Shown here: positions 9,664-19,396 of the stretch, one piece after another | How positions within the stretch are numbered: the stretch's first letter is position 1 | Layout: each line of letters starts with the position of its first letter | Source: Chitinophaga sp. Cy-1792 | Lineage (GTDB): Bacteria > Bacteroidota > Bacteroidia > Chitinophagales > Chitinophagaceae | Reading direction: 5' to 3' | NCBI RefSeq assembly: GCF_011752935.1 | Contig: NZ_VWWO01000002.1 | Span: 2,356,001-2,420,000, forward strand | DNA: 64,000 bases | Program-made: the position numbers and the translations under genes | Notes under the pieces: model-generated | Databases searched by the model: none | Told to the model about the DNA's origin: nothing | The model's input: only the letters and a program-made list of their open reading frames with translations

Positions 9664-10200
9664 TTATCTTTCGCCGACGCCCGGGATTAACTCATCTTCC
9701 CAATACTTACTTCCTTCTGCTGCAACATAGCGGTTGAAAAAATCTTTAAATGAATCAGCCACCCGGAACCAATCTTTACGTTTGCCTATACCAGTTGAAA
9801 CAATAATTTTTCCAAAATTTTCCGGGGAACAGTCTACCACCAAGCGGTCGCTATCACCCAAAAAATTGCCTATGATCAGGTCTGTGCTAACGTACCGCGT
9901 ATATACCAGATCCGCCTGTTCTTTCCTGGTGACATTGAGCGCCGCCACAGGGTCCAGGATTTCAAGCCCCCACTGGCCATAATTCCTGCAGAAGAACAAC
10001 TTTGCTGTACTTGTGCTTCTCCAGAAGTAATGCAAATCCGGAGGCACCACCACAGGGTATCCATCAGGTACCCAGGCAATTTCTTCCGGAAAATAACATT
10101 CGCTTGTAAATGGCGGATGATCACCTGTCATTTCGAATGTAATGCGGGGCTTTTCCCAATCCCGCTTTAACAGTTCAATCAGTTCTCTTATGTCATTCAT
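9664..10200 (-). CDS. SUKH (SMI1/KNR4)-like protein
   Basis: 178 residues, cytoplasmic (no signal). The pattern fits the SMI1/KNR4 superfamily. There is an early strand where a presented surface is described (WVPDGYPVVVPPDLHYFWRS), a central FFCRNYGQWGLEILDP segment, then IGNFLGDSDRLVVD, and a terminal VADSFKDFFNRYV helix typical of SUKH domains. In bacteria these often serve as immunity proteins against nuclease or deaminase toxins, but orphan members occur. No toxin gene lies nearby. The TMEM175-like gene is 16 bases upstream on the same strand, so they may be co-transcribed. Confidence 0.65.
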   Translation of the reverse strand: MNDIRELIELLKRDWEKPRITFEMTGDHPPFTSECYFPEEIAWVPDGYPVVVPPDLHYFWRSTSTAKLFFCRNYGQWGLEILDPVAALNVTRKEQADLVYTRYVSTDLIIGNFLGDSDRLVVDCSPENFGKIIVSTGIGKRKDWFRVADSFKDFFNRYVAAEGSKYWEDELIPGVGER

Positions 10201-10216
10201 CTGTTTTCCCTTTCAC

Positions 10217-10795
10217 TTATTCTTCCAGGGCTTTCTCCACTCCTTTCGAAGGCACAAACCACAAAACAGCTACCATCAGGAATAGTATTCCGGAGAGTAT
10301 ATTACTTACAAAAGCCGCTCCGATGGCCAGTATATAGCATCCAACGGATATCCATGCTTTGAAACGGAGCTTCGACAATGCAATACCGAGTTCTCCCTGT
10401 TCGGGGTTCGCTTTTTTAATGGCGTATTGTAAAATGGCGAAGGCGGTACCGCAACAGATCATCACGATGGCATAGGCGGTAATGGGATGTGGTGCGAAGT
10501 GATTTTCTCCCATCCAGCCGGTAACAAAAGGCACCAGCGACAACCAGAACAGGAGGTGCATATTGGCCCAGAGTATGCCGGAGGTAACATGTTTCACCGT
10601 ATGCAGCAGATGATGGTGATTACACCAGTAAATGCCTACGTACATGAAACTAAGGATGTAGCTCAGGAATACAGGATAATTCTTAAACAGGTCCGACCAT
10701 TCTGCACCATGCGGCACTTTAATTTCAAGGACCATAATGGTAATGATGATGGCAATAACGCCATCACTGAAGGCTTCCAGCCGGGCTTTATTCAT
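10217..10795 (-). CDS. TMEM175-family (DUF1211) potassium channel-like protein
   Basis: 192 residues with five to six membrane helices. Helix 1 has the family hallmark RxxxFSDGVxAIxxTxxxLxI near residues 5-25 (Phe9-Ser10-Asp11-Gly12). In this family helix 1 lines the pore and confers weak potassium selectivity. The length matches single-repeat bacterial members that form tetramers. The SUKH-like gene follows on the same strand. Confidence 0.88.
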   Translation of the reverse strand: MNKARLEAFSDGVIAIIITIMVLEIKVPHGAEWSDLFKNYPVFLSYILSFMYVGIYWCNHHHLLHTVKHVTSGILWANMHLLFWLSLVPFVTGWMGENHFAPHPITAYAIVMICCGTAFAILQYAIKKANPEQGELGIALSKLRFKAWISVGCYILAIGAAFVSNILSGILFLMVAVLWFVPSKGVEKALEE

Positions 10796-10964
10796 AGCGT
10801 TAAAATTATGCAGCTAAATATAGGTTAATATCCTGAGTGAAAATTATTTATGCATGATTGTTTATCCTTCCTGTACCGCTGATTCCAAGCTATTTTTAAC
10901 TAGATAAGTAACATATCTCTTTGCTGAACCGCTTTACAGACACCAAAATCAATATCCCCTAAGC

Positions 10965-11678
10965 ATGAAGAAAATCACACTTGTACTTACTGTTCTCTGC
11001 TGCAGTTCTTTCGCGCAAGCCCAGTTCCGTGTGGGCGTAAAAGCCGGTGTTGGTGCATCCTATCATTCTAAATTTAAAACAACAGACACCTACTTTTCTT
11101 TTCCACCACTGGATAATTATTTAAATGGGCATCAGGCCTCCTATTATGCAGGTGTAACAGCCGACTGGCAATTATCCGGTCATCTGAGTCTGCAGCCATC
11201 GTTGTTATATAGTGTCAAAGGCGGAAAAACCGGTATCACCAATTATATTTCCATTGCGGATTACCCTATGCCGGTAGATCAAAAGGGAGAAGACCGGCTT
11301 CATTACCTGGAATTACCTGTCACCCTGCTATATAAACACAAGCTTGGCTCAGGCAAAGCATTTGCCGGTGCGGGATTATACCAGGCCATGTATCTCGACG
11401 GCAGCAAGAAAGGGGACTTTTCTATCCGGGAGTGGCCTAAATACAAGCAACCTATTCCACAGGATGGCGGCGATGTTTTCGAAGGCAGACGCGGACCTTT
11501 GTATGATGGCAATCAGGCGGATGCCAAGCTTTGGGACACCGGCGCCAACTTCACCGCAGGCTATGAATTACCTTTCGGCGTGCAACTGGCATTGAATTAC
11601 AGTCTCGGTTTCAATGAAACCTACTATGGTAAAAACCGCGTGTATTCACTCAGCGTTAGTTATCTGCTGCACAAATAA
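10965..11678 (+). CDS. Outer-membrane beta-barrel protein, paralog 1 of 4
   Basis: 237 residues with a signal peptide ending around SFAQAQ, then FRVGVKAGVG, the start of a PorT-like/OMP_b-brl_2 barrel. The pattern includes ITADWQL-type strands, SLQPSLLYSVKGGK, YLELPVTLLYKHKLG and the closing YSLSVSYLLHK. It heads a run of four tandem paralogs with almost identical C-terminal strands. These probably insert in the outer membrane as eight-stranded barrels. Function is unknown; family members are mostly uncharacterised. Confidence 0.85.
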   Translation: MKKITLVLTVLCCSSFAQAQFRVGVKAGVGASYHSKFKTTDTYFSFPPLDNYLNGHQASYYAGVTADWQLSGHLSLQPSLLYSVKGGKTGITNYISIADYPMPVDQKGEDRLHYLELPVTLLYKHKLGSGKAFAGAGLYQAMYLDGSKKGDFSIREWPKYKQPIPQDGGDVFEGRRGPLYDGNQADAKLWDTGANFTAGYELPFGVQLALNYSLGFNETYYGKNRVYSLSVSYLLHK

Positions 11679-11689
11679 TACCCCTTCTC

Positions 11690-12406
11690 ATGAAAAAAAT
11701 TTTACTTGTATACCTATTATTCTGCAGCTGTTTCGCTGCACGGGCACAGTTTCGTTTAGGGATTAAAGCCGGCAGTGGTGCTGCCTATCACTCCAAATAC
11801 ACTCCCCCTTCGGATAATACTACTATGGCTCACCGAAACTATTGTCAAGGTGCTGTTTATTCCTTCTATGCAGGCATTACGGGCGACTGGCAGATAAGTG
11901 AGCACTTCAGCGTACAGCCTTCGCTGTTATACAGTACCAAAGGAGGAAAAAACGGGGAAACGATCTACTCAACCGGAGGTTCTTACTACTACTCGCGCAA
12001 TTATAGTGGAGAAGATCGTTTAAACTACCTGGAACTGCCGGTAACATTACTCTTCAAACAAAAACTTGGTAGGGGAAAAGTTTTTGCAGGTGCAGGCATA
12101 TACGACGCCATGTACCTCAACGGTCAAAAAGAAGGAGATTTTTTAATCAGGGAGTCTCCTGTGGTAAAAAATCCAGAACAGGTTGCTGCCGATTGGCCGC
12201 CTGTTTTTGGAGGCAGACAGGGCCCCATATATCCCGGAAAGCAGGCAGATGCCAGGCTTGGGGACACCGGCGCCAACTTCACTGCAGGATATGAATTACC
12301 TTTCGGCGTGCAACTGGCATTGAATTACAGTCTCGGGTTCAGCGAAACCTATTATGGTAAAAACCGCGTGTATTCTCTAAGCGTTAGTTACCTGCTGCAC
12401 AAATAA
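11690..12406 (+). CDS. Outer-membrane beta-barrel protein, paralog 2 of 4
   Basis: 238 residues with a signal peptide (ending near AARAQ). It is a close paralog of the preceding gene, 11 bases downstream. The last third is nearly identical to paralog 1 even at DNA level (the stretch encoding GANFTAGYELPFGVQLALNY), while the loops facing outward (about residues 35-60 and 145-190) differ in sequence and length. Confidence 0.85.
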   Translation: MKKILLVYLLFCSCFAARAQFRLGIKAGSGAAYHSKYTPPSDNTTMAHRNYCQGAVYSFYAGITGDWQISEHFSVQPSLLYSTKGGKNGETIYSTGGSYYYSRNYSGEDRLNYLELPVTLLFKQKLGRGKVFAGAGIYDAMYLNGQKEGDFLIRESPVVKNPEQVAADWPPVFGGRQGPIYPGKQADARLGDTGANFTAGYELPFGVQLALNYSLGFSETYYGKNRVYSLSVSYLLHK

Positions 12407-12432
12407 CAAAATGACCTATAATACATCCCATT

Positions 12433-13128
12433 ATGAAGAAAACTTTACTGTTAGCTGTAGTACTGAGTAGCGGCTTCTATGCACAGGCACAATTACGTTT
12501 AGGCGTAAAAGCTGGTGTCGGACAATCTTATTTTTCGAAATTTGAAAACCCGTCCGGCAATGGCACTACTACCTCTATTGACAACTATCTGCAAGGACGC
12601 AGCACATCATATTACGGTGGCATTACCGCCGACTGGCAACTGACAAAACACTTCAGTGTTCAGCCTTCTCTGCTATACAGTTCAAAAGCCGGAAGTACCG
12701 GCATAAAAGCGATATGGCATACTATAGAAACGCAAGAGTACACAGAAACCAAGGGCGATGCACGTTTGAACTACCTGGAGCTGCCACTCAATATTGTGTT
12801 TAAGCAAAAACTAGGACCAGGAAAGATACTGGCCGGTGCAGGTATTTATGAAGCCATGTACCTGAATGGTCACAAAGAAGGGACTTTTGCGGTCCGGGAA
12901 AAGCCTACATACAAGCCAGGAATTGGTTTTTTGGCTCCAAGGGGCCCCTTATACCCCAATGCGCAGGCGGATGCCAAACTATGGGACACCGGCGCTAATT
13001 TCACCGCAGGCTATGAACTGCCGATGGGTTTACAGGTAGCACTGAATTATAATTTCGGTTTCAACGAAACCCGATACGGTAAAAACCGCGTGTATTCACT
13101 CAGCGTTAGTTACCTGCTGTACAAATAA
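12433..13128 (+). CDS. Outer-membrane beta-barrel protein, paralog 3 of 4
   Basis: 231 residues with a signal peptide ending near YAQAQ. It has the same barrel pattern as its neighbours. The region around residues 140-190 is shorter than in paralog 2. A hairpin downstream (13143-13183) probably ends the transcript of genes 1-3. Confidence 0.85.
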   Translation: MKKTLLLAVVLSSGFYAQAQLRLGVKAGVGQSYFSKFENPSGNGTTTSIDNYLQGRSTSYYGGITADWQLTKHFSVQPSLLYSSKAGSTGIKAIWHTIETQEYTETKGDARLNYLELPLNIVFKQKLGPGKILAGAGIYEAMYLNGHKEGTFAVREKPTYKPGIGFLAPRGPLYPNAQADAKLWDTGANFTAGYELPMGLQVALNYNFGFNETRYGKNRVYSLSVSYLLYK

Positions 13129-13142
13129 TCAAATCAACAGCG

Positions 13143-13183
13143 GCTGAAATTCAGTTGGACAATAGATCTCATTGAATTTCAGC
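13143..13183 (+). terminator. Terminator-like hairpin between OMP paralogs 3 and 4
   Basis: GCTGAAATTCA (13143-13153) and TGAATTTCAGC (13173-13183) form an 11-bp perfect stem, followed by GCTTATTTT. The fourth barrel gene therefore probably has its own promoter in the remaining spacer. Confidence 0.5.
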
Positions 13184-13295
13184 GCTTATTTTCACCAACT
13201 TTCTATGCTGAAAATTGAGTATCTGCACTGTTCTTAAGTTATTACCTTTAAAAAATCTTCTACTGTAGGCTGTTAATAATCCCACATCTTTTACC

Positions 13296-14018
13296 ATGAA
13301 AAAGATCATACTAACTGTTGTCACTGTTTGCTCTTGCTGTTATGCAGAAGCACAATTTCGTATAGGCGTTAAAGCAGGTCTGGGCCAATCCTATTTTTCA
13401 AAATATGAAGCGGCGGCCACACCAGGTTTAACCACCACCACTGACAACTATCAGCAGGAACATAGAATTACGTATTATGGTGGTATTACCGCCGACTGGC
13501 AGCTGACAAAACACTTCAGCGTTCAGCCATCACTGCTATATAGTTCAAAAGCCGGTGGTACCGGTGTAAAAGTATCATGGGCTTCCCCGGATTACCGGGG
13601 TTTCAATCAAACCCAGGGCTATGCACGCCTGAATTACCTGGAGTTGCCACTCAACTTTGTTTATAAACAAAAACTCGGACCAGGACAGCTACTCGCTGGC
13701 GCAGGTATTGCTGAAGCCCTATACCTCAATGGTTACAAAGAAGGTGGTTTTATGATGCGGGAAGCTCCTGAACACGTGGAGTATCTGCCTTATTCCGGTA
13801 CCACCCCTAACATTGCATATTCAGGCCGGAGAGGACCATTCTACCCCAACTCTCAGGCGGATGCCAAATTATGGGATACCGGCATCAACTTTACCGCCGG
13901 ATATGAGTTTCCTTCCAAATTGCAGCTATCACTGAATTACGGCCTTGGACTCAAGGAAACTTACTATGGTAAAAACCGTACGTATTCTATCAGCGCAGCT
14001 TATTATCTGCATAAATAA
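13296..14018 (+). CDS. Outer-membrane beta-barrel protein, paralog 4 of 4
   Basis: 240 residues with a signal peptide ending near YAEAQ. It is the most diverged of the four: the C-terminal strands read YEFPSKLQLSLNYGLGLKE and it ends YSISAAYYLHK. It is separated from the others by 167 bases including a hairpin, and converges on the hmu operon across a strong bidirectional terminator. Confidence 0.85.
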   Translation: MKKIILTVVTVCSCCYAEAQFRIGVKAGLGQSYFSKYEAAATPGLTTTTDNYQQEHRITYYGGITADWQLTKHFSVQPSLLYSSKAGGTGVKVSWASPDYRGFNQTQGYARLNYLELPLNFVYKQKLGPGQLLAGAGIAEALYLNGYKEGGFMMREAPEHVEYLPYSGTTPNIAYSGRRGPFYPNSQADAKLWDTGINFTAGYEFPSKLQLSLNYGLGLKETYYGKNRTYSISAAYYLHK

Positions 14019-14019
14019 A

Positions 14020-14062
14020 AATATTAAAAGGCCCCGGACAGTTACCGGGGCCTTTTAATATT
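14020..14062. terminator. Bidirectional terminator
   Basis: AATATTAAAAGGCCCCGG (14020-14037) and its exact complement (14045-14062) form an 18-bp stem with a 7-base loop. The A/T ends give a T-tract in both directions. It separates OMP paralog 4 from the end of the hmu operon and overlaps the last stop codon of the latter. Confidence 0.9.
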
Positions 14063-14408
14063 ACTCCGGAATATATACCACTTCTCCGTTTTCCAGCTGC
14101 CAGGCCGCTCCTACCCTCTTGCCTTTATTGCGTTGTGGCGAATTATCGCTGTTAGCAGCTGCATTATATTTCTGTATAACGGTACCTTTTTTAGTAATGA
14201 TCTGCATATCTTCCTTACCAGGATTTTTAACGATAGTATAATCTTCTTTACTGAATACCTCATTCATCTTATACCTGCTAACCAGCGCTACCATCAATGC
14301 TACGGCAAATACAATGCTTACATCAAAGAGGTTGGCAATGGCATGGATAGGATTTACGTCGTCATCAGATTTCCCGATGCCCTTATATCTCCGCCTGTAC
14401 CGTTTCAT
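14061..14408 (-). CDS. hmuV: DUF2149 protein of the haem-uptake operon (HmuV-like)
   Basis: 115 residues. A short basic N-terminus (MKRYRRRYKGIGKSDDDVNP) precedes one membrane helix (LFDVSIVFAVALMVALV). A soluble tail ends in WQLENGEVVYIPE. This is the DUF2149 layout of the last gene of the Porphyromonas/Bacteroides hmuYRSTUV operon. It resembles a short ExbD-type partner of the upstream TolQ/ExbB-like protein (one helix with an Asp at its start). It overlaps hmuU by 26 bases. The role in energising or gating HmuS or HmuR is inferred. Confidence 0.82.
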   Translation of the reverse strand: MKRYRRRYKGIGKSDDDVNPIHAIANLFDVSIVFAVALMVALVSRYKMNEVFSKEDYTIVKNPGKEDMQIITKKGTVIQKYNAAANSDNSPQRNKGKRVGAAWQLENGEVVYIPE

Positions 14409-14994
14409 GTTGTTGCTGAATTATATCGTTTAAGAATTCCATTTTAGTAAGATCAGCGATGTACCAGCGTTGCTTTGTCTGCAACAACAGGAAGCCAATC
14501 GTACCAATTACAAGCCCCATCACTGTTGTGTTAAAAGCCAGTTGCATCTGCTGGCTCATGGTGGCAACGTCTCCTGCTGCGAGGCCGCCGAGCGCCGGCC
14601 CCATAGGTATCAGTGTCCCCATCAAACCCAGTATGGGACCGGTTTTACTGAGGGTCCTGTATTTATCAAGATCCTTCTCACAACTGTTGGCATAGTCTGC
14701 CAGCATCCTGATGCGGTGTGGCTCACTGCTAGTCGCTGCGATCAGCTCACTTAACGCAAAAGGCAGCCGCCCGGGTAATGTCGGAAGCAATTGATTTAAA
14801 TATCGTGTATCCTTATACGTTAGCACATTCAGTTTTTCATTCAGCAAAGGATGAACAGTGCTCCGCTGGCGGTATTGTCCGTAGCAGCCCCCCAGCAGCA
14901 CCAGCGCCCGGACCAGCAGGTATAAAACTGCCAGCATCACCGGCACCATCAGGCCACTACTCATCCGGAAAATTATCTGATCAAAATATTGCAT
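14383..14994 (-). CDS. hmuU: MotA/TolQ/ExbB proton-channel family protein (HmuU-like)
   Basis: 203 residues with three membrane helices. The conserved family region is GPILGLMGTLIPMGPAL in helix 2, then AFNTTVMGLVIGTIGFLL in helix 3. In ExbB/TolQ such proteins form a pentameric proton channel with an ExbD/TolR partner; here DUF2149 may take that place. The reading frame overlaps both neighbours, so it is translationally coupled within the haem operon. Confidence 0.87.
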   Translation of the reverse strand: MQYFDQIIFRMSSGLMVPVMLAVLYLLVRALVLLGGCYGQYRQRSTVHPLLNEKLNVLTYKDTRYLNQLLPTLPGRLPFALSELIAATSSEPHRIRMLADYANSCEKDLDKYRTLSKTGPILGLMGTLIPMGPALGGLAAGDVATMSQQMQLAFNTTVMGLVIGTIGFLLLQTKQRWYIADLTKMEFLNDIIQQQHETVQAEI

Positions 14995-15602
14995 AATTTC
15001 TTCTTTTGTTTTCTTTTAAATATGATATAACCCACTACCATACACGTTATGCAAAACAGCAGCAAATACAGTAAGGGTAATAAGGGAGGTATCTCTGGCA
15101 TACTTACCGGTAAAGGAGCTTGTGTTGTACACCAGCAAAGCGCGAGTATTATCTCCATGGATAACAATAGCGGCTGTGTCTTTATAAAAATATTTTTAAA
15201 ATGATATACACCAGAAAGCAGGCATACCAGGATGATCGTGAACACCCAGGCGCCGGTACCGAAATCCGCGAACATAAAATGCCTGAAAAAGACAACTTCC
15301 AGGAAAAACACCGATGGCATAAAATGCAATACCGGTATGTATTTCGCTAGACGGGGAAAGCGGAAACGGCCAACAGCATCAGCCAGCATGAAGGCCGCCA
15401 GCAATTCATGCATGCTGTTACGATCCAGCCATTGCCAGATTGTAATAAATGATAGCGACACCGCTACCTGATGCAGGTACCAGGTGATGATTCCCACGAA
15501 AAGCAGGACCAGCGCAAAAATGCGCCGGTCGTTGATGTATGTTAACTGTACTGCTTGCAGGAGGATAACCAGTCCTGCTATGATGATCGCAATCTGGTAC
15601 AT
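14973..15602 (-). CDS. hmuT: Polytopic membrane protein of the haem-uptake operon (HmuT-like)
   Basis: 209 residues from the ATG at 15602, one base after the hmuS stop. Six to seven membrane helices and no soluble domain. By position it corresponds to the integral membrane protein between the CobN-like and ExbB-like genes of hmu operons. No catalytic motif is visible. A longer in-frame reading up to 15671 would overlap hmuS and is not favoured. The symbol rests on gene order. Confidence 0.7.
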   Translation of the reverse strand: MYQIAIIIAGLVILLQAVQLTYINDRRIFALVLLFVGIITWYLHQVAVSLSFITIWQWLDRNSMHELLAAFMLADAVGRFRFPRLAKYIPVLHFMPSVFFLEVVFFRHFMFADFGTGAWVFTIILVCLLSGVYHFKNIFIKTQPLLLSMEIILALCWCTTQAPLPVSMPEIPPLLPLLYLLLFCITCMVVGYIIFKRKQKKKLCNILIR

Positions 15603-15603
15603 A

Positions 15604-18600
15604 CTATTTAGATTTCCTGAGCATGTTAATAATGACAATTGCCAGTAAAATAGCGGCGCCGATGGCTCCATACCAAAACCAGCTATCGGAAGGCTGATCG
15701 GGAATAGCTGCCACTTCCTGTTTCAACACGACGCTTTTAGCTTTGGATCCCTCAGCGTTTCCGGCTTTCAGGGCTTTGTTTATACCTGTGGTATAATCCG
15801 CAGCGATGCCTGGCGCCAGATGCTGCATCATTTCCCTTTGCAGGGCGGTATTGCCGCATACAAACTGCGTACAGCCGGCACCGTGATCGCGGACCAGTGT
15901 GGCATGCAATGTGGCAATTTCATTGAGTTGCTTTTCGCTGGCATGCCACAACCCTTTGCGCGAAGCCTCCATCATAACGCCTGTCAGCTCCTCCAGCGCT
16001 GGCGCATTCTCTCTTTCAAAGAACTGATGCAGTTTCAGGGTATACCTGTCGTTGATATAAACTTCATGCAACTGGTTCCATAGCTGCTGGTCGATGAGGT
16101 CAGGTTTCATTATGTTCCAGCCGAAAACATTACGGAAGGTCTCTGTAATTTTTTCTGCGCTGCTGCTGTGACCTGCCTGCATTTCCTTTATCCATTGCGG
16201 GTTAAGCACGGTGCTTTGCGCTTCCGTCCAGACGGCCGCTTTCAGCTCGCGGACGGTTGCCTGCTGCGGATTCCTATAATCATTCAGCACAGCATAAGGA
16301 TCTTTTCCGGTCGTATATCTGACCACGTTACTGAGGCCGCCCATGAACTCATACACATGGTCCAGGCTGAGGGCTCCCCAGGAGCTGCTTTCCCGCGGCT
16401 GCACTACTACATCTGTCTGTTGCAGTGCGGCCTCAAATACGCCTTCCCTGAACATGGCCCAATGTGCAGTATCCGTGTACACGGCCCCCATGTTGTTGAG
16501 GTAAACTTTTGCCACTTCGTTATTATCATTATACCGGTCGCTTTGTTCCACCATGTTCATGATATTGGTGCCATAGTTGCCATCTATGCCCCCGAATACC
16601 CGCATTGCCGCCAGCTCCCTGGCTTCTTTGGGAGAAAAACCCTTCTTACGCAGCAGTTCTTCCGCAGCGGTATTGCCAGTGGCCACATAATTCGCAAACT
16701 GCTCGTTATCGCCGGCCCTTGCTGCTAATTTCAGGGCTTTGTCTATCAGTTGCAGCCGGCTCGCGGCCAGGTCCCTGAACTGTCCTGCTGTTTGCACCAC
16801 TACGTCTATACGTGGCCGTTGCAGCTGTGCCGCAGGAATCAGTTCCAGGTCAGTGATACGGCCTTGCGGGTCTCTGACAGGCGCTACGCCCAGCAGGTAA
16901 AATATCTCTGCCAGCATGGCGCCTTCGGTGCGGATGAATTCCCCGGGCCAGAGCGTGAAGGCCACTTTCCGTGGCCAGGCATAGCTATGCTGTTCGCGGT
17001 ATTGCTGTATAAGGTCTTTTGCCAGCTGCACACCTACGTTCCAGGCTTGCGGTCCTGGTGTTTTCTCTGCATCTATACTAAAAAGATTGCGGCCTGTAGG
17101 AATTGCACCCGGACTCCCCAAAGGATCACCTCCTGCCGATGGGGAAGTATATCCTCCGCTGAGTGCATTGTCGATCGCTGCCAGTTCTGCTTCGGTGCTG
17201 GCCAGCAGCTTCTCCGTGTAGGCGGTGGCGTTACTATCCGCCCCGCTCATCAATGCAGCGGTACGTTTAGCCTGTTGCGGCGTATATGCCTTACCGATAG
17301 TATACAGACCAGCATTTACATTTTCGTTGGTCGTTTCCTCCACCAGTGCTTCTAGTTTTTCAATAGCTGTGCTGTCGAGGTTTTTCAGGTGCAGTGCCTG
17401 CAGGAGTCCCAGCTGCCGGGCCTTCTCTTCTGCTGTCCGTTGGTATTCCTGCTTCAGCGGCCCGGCTTCCATGGCGCTGTATTTTTGCAGTATCTCTTCC
17501 AGCTGGCGCATATCATCAGTACCACCGGCTTTCATGAAAGGCGGCGTCAGGTGGGAAATGATGGTGGCATAGCTTCTTCTTTTAGCAATGATCGCCTCTC
17601 CCACATTACTCATTGTATATACGTAATAGTGAGGTGTATTACCTATCAGCGCATCGCTCCAGTCGTTGCTACTGAGGGCAACCTGTTTGCCTGGTGTAAA
17701 TTCCAGGCTGCCATGTGTACCGAAATGAATGACCGCATCCGGATTGAAACCATGCTTCATCCACAGGTACGAGGCGATGTAACTGTGCGGCGGCGCCACT
17801 TTGGCGCCATGCACCAGTTTAAAGGTATTATCGCCTATACCAGGCAGTGGCTGTGGCAGCAGCACAATATTGCCGAATGTCAGCCGTGCTACCGCCAGAA
17901 ACGATGTATCTTTTTGCCGCAGGCTCATGTAATCGCCGGGGGCTTCGCCGTACCTGGCCACCACCGCCTGCCAGGCCACTGGTGAAAGGTCCTGTGCAGC
18001 CCACTGTTTATAGGTAGATACCGGTATCAGTGCGGGATGCCCGTTTTTATAAAAGGCATCCAGGCTTCCCGTAGCATAGGGGTTCAGCACCGCGCCATTT
18101 TGCTGTAGCAGTTGGTTCAATGCCGATGCATCCGCAGGGAGATCATTGACGGTATATCCCTGCGCTTTCAGGTGTACCAGCAGGTTATACAGACTCGGCA
18201 CCACTTCCAGGTTGCCGGCCACGAGGCTTGCCATTCCCGGCCCTTTAAAATAGTATATGGCTATACGTTTATCCTTATTAGCCTTATGTTTCAGCGATAG
18301 CCATTTTTCCATCAGACCGGTAAATTTTTCGAGTCTGTCCGGTATAGCCCTGAAAATATCATAGCCGGCAGCGTCGCGGTATTGCGCTACAAAAGCATAG
18401 GGCGCCACGCCCCCATCCAGTTCAGGCGCTACAATGCTTTGCGTGAGCATGCCGCCGCTTAGTCCCTGCGGGTCGTTCATCCAGCGATCGAAAGGCGCAA
18501 ACACCGTAACAGGACTCAGCAAAGGAATATTACGCTGCTTCAGCCAGGCTGACACCGCAGCTGAGTTGCCGGTAGAGATGCGCCCATGCGGCATTTCCAC

Positions 18601-19374
18601 CACCATATCCGGATGCACTGCCTGTAAAAACTCCAGGCGTTTCTTCATGCCGGCGATAGGATATACGTTCCAGCCCTTGCGCTGAAATACGGAAATGATT
18701 GTATCCAGGTGATCACGGTTAGCATTGAAAGGTCCCGGAACACTTGTCAGCAGCGCGATACGCGGCGCACCTTCTTTATAGAAGCCTTTCTTTCTGAGGT
18801 AGGCTTCAAATGGCGGCAATGCAGGAAAGTTTTGTGTTTCATCTATATGAAAAAAAACATCTGCGGGAATAGGCACCGGTGGCGACACGGGCAATTTAAA
18901 CCAGCTACGCGCCACTAGTTCTGTACGAGCAAAATGTAACAGGTTACTGAAGTTGGCCGTACCACCAAAACGCATATACGCTGTTACCTGTTCCAGCTGT
19001 TTGCCTTTGATTGTAGTGGCATCAGTATGCGGGTCAGCAGCAGCTTCCGTATAGATTTTCACCCCTTTGTTTCCAGCTACCTGCAAGGCTTCCTGCTGTG
19101 ATTTACTGAGATGCAACCCGCGACCAAAAAGGAAAATCACATCATAGCGTGTAGCCTTTGCTGTTATATCTTCTTCCGGTAATGCACGGAGGTCTACCCA
19201 TCGGGAGTCGTTGGCCTGCTGTATTCTGGCCATAGCAAAGGAAGGATAGTTGACCAACGCAATTTTTACCGGCGCTATATTTTTCCGGTAATACCAGACA
19301 GCTGTTGCCAGCAATATAAAAAACAGTACCAGTCCTGCTATCCATCTGCCACGCTTATTTATTATTTCTTTCAT
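15604..19374 (-). CDS. hmuS: CobN/magnesium-chelatase-H-like membrane-anchored protein (HmuS)
   Basis: 1256 residues, the size of CobN/BchH large chelatase subunits. Unlike cytosolic CobN it has a membrane anchor at each end: residues about 13-31 (IAGLVLFFILLATAVWYY) and the last 25 (WFWYGAIGAAILLAIVIINML). The core thus lies outside the cytoplasm. The family region includes HFGTHGSLEFTPGKQ, a CobN signature, and later FGGIDGNYGTNIMNMVEQS. No ChlI/ChlD AAA+ subunits are encoded here. In Bacteroides and Porphyromonas this protein belongs to the haem operon and has been proposed to remove iron from haem in the reverse of a chelatase reaction. The gene sits 22 bases after hmuY. Confidence 0.88.
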   Translation of the reverse strand: MKEIINKRGRWIAGLVLFFILLATAVWYYRKNIAPVKIALVNYPSFAMARIQQANDSRWVDLRALPEEDITAKATRYDVIFLFGRGLHLSKSQQEALQVAGNKGVKIYTEAAADPHTDATTIKGKQLEQVTAYMRFGGTANFSNLLHFARTELVARSWFKLPVSPPVPIPADVFFHIDETQNFPALPPFEAYLRKKGFYKEGAPRIALLTSVPGPFNANRDHLDTIISVFQRKGWNVYPIAGMKKRLEFLQAVHPDMVVEMPHGRISTGNSAAVSAWLKQRNIPLLSPVTVFAPFDRWMNDPQGLSGGMLTQSIVAPELDGGVAPYAFVAQYRDAAGYDIFRAIPDRLEKFTGLMEKWLSLKHKANKDKRIAIYYFKGPGMASLVAGNLEVVPSLYNLLVHLKAQGYTVNDLPADASALNQLLQQNGAVLNPYATGSLDAFYKNGHPALIPVSTYKQWAAQDLSPVAWQAVVARYGEAPGDYMSLRQKDTSFLAVARLTFGNIVLLPQPLPGIGDNTFKLVHGAKVAPPHSYIASYLWMKHGFNPDAVIHFGTHGSLEFTPGKQVALSSNDWSDALIGNTPHYYVYTMSNVGEAIIAKRRSYATIISHLTPPFMKAGGTDDMRQLEEILQKYSAMEAGPLKQEYQRTAEEKARQLGLLQALHLKNLDSTAIEKLEALVEETTNENVNAGLYTIGKAYTPQQAKRTAALMSGADSNATAYTEKLLASTEAELAAIDNALSGGYTSPSAGGDPLGSPGAIPTGRNLFSIDAEKTPGPQAWNVGVQLAKDLIQQYREQHSYAWPRKVAFTLWPGEFIRTEGAMLAEIFYLLGVAPVRDPQGRITDLELIPAAQLQRPRIDVVVQTAGQFRDLAASRLQLIDKALKLAARAGDNEQFANYVATGNTAAEELLRKKGFSPKEARELAAMRVFGGIDGNYGTNIMNMVEQSDRYNDNNEVAKVYLNNMGAVYTDTAHWAMFREGVFEAALQQTDVVVQPRESSSWGALSLDHVYEFMGGLSNVVRYTTGKDPYAVLNDYRNPQQATVRELKAAVWTEAQSTVLNPQWIKEMQAGHSSSAEKITETFRNVFGWNIMKPDLIDQQLWNQLHEVYINDRYTLKLHQFFERENAPALEELTGVMMEASRKGLWHASEKQLNEIATLHATLVRDHGAGCTQFVCGNTALQREMMQHLAPGIAADYTTGINKALKAGNAEGSKAKSVVLKQEVAAIPDQPSDSWFWYGAIGAAILLAIVIINMLRKSK

Positions 19375-19396
19375 TCATTATCTTTTAGGGAGATGA

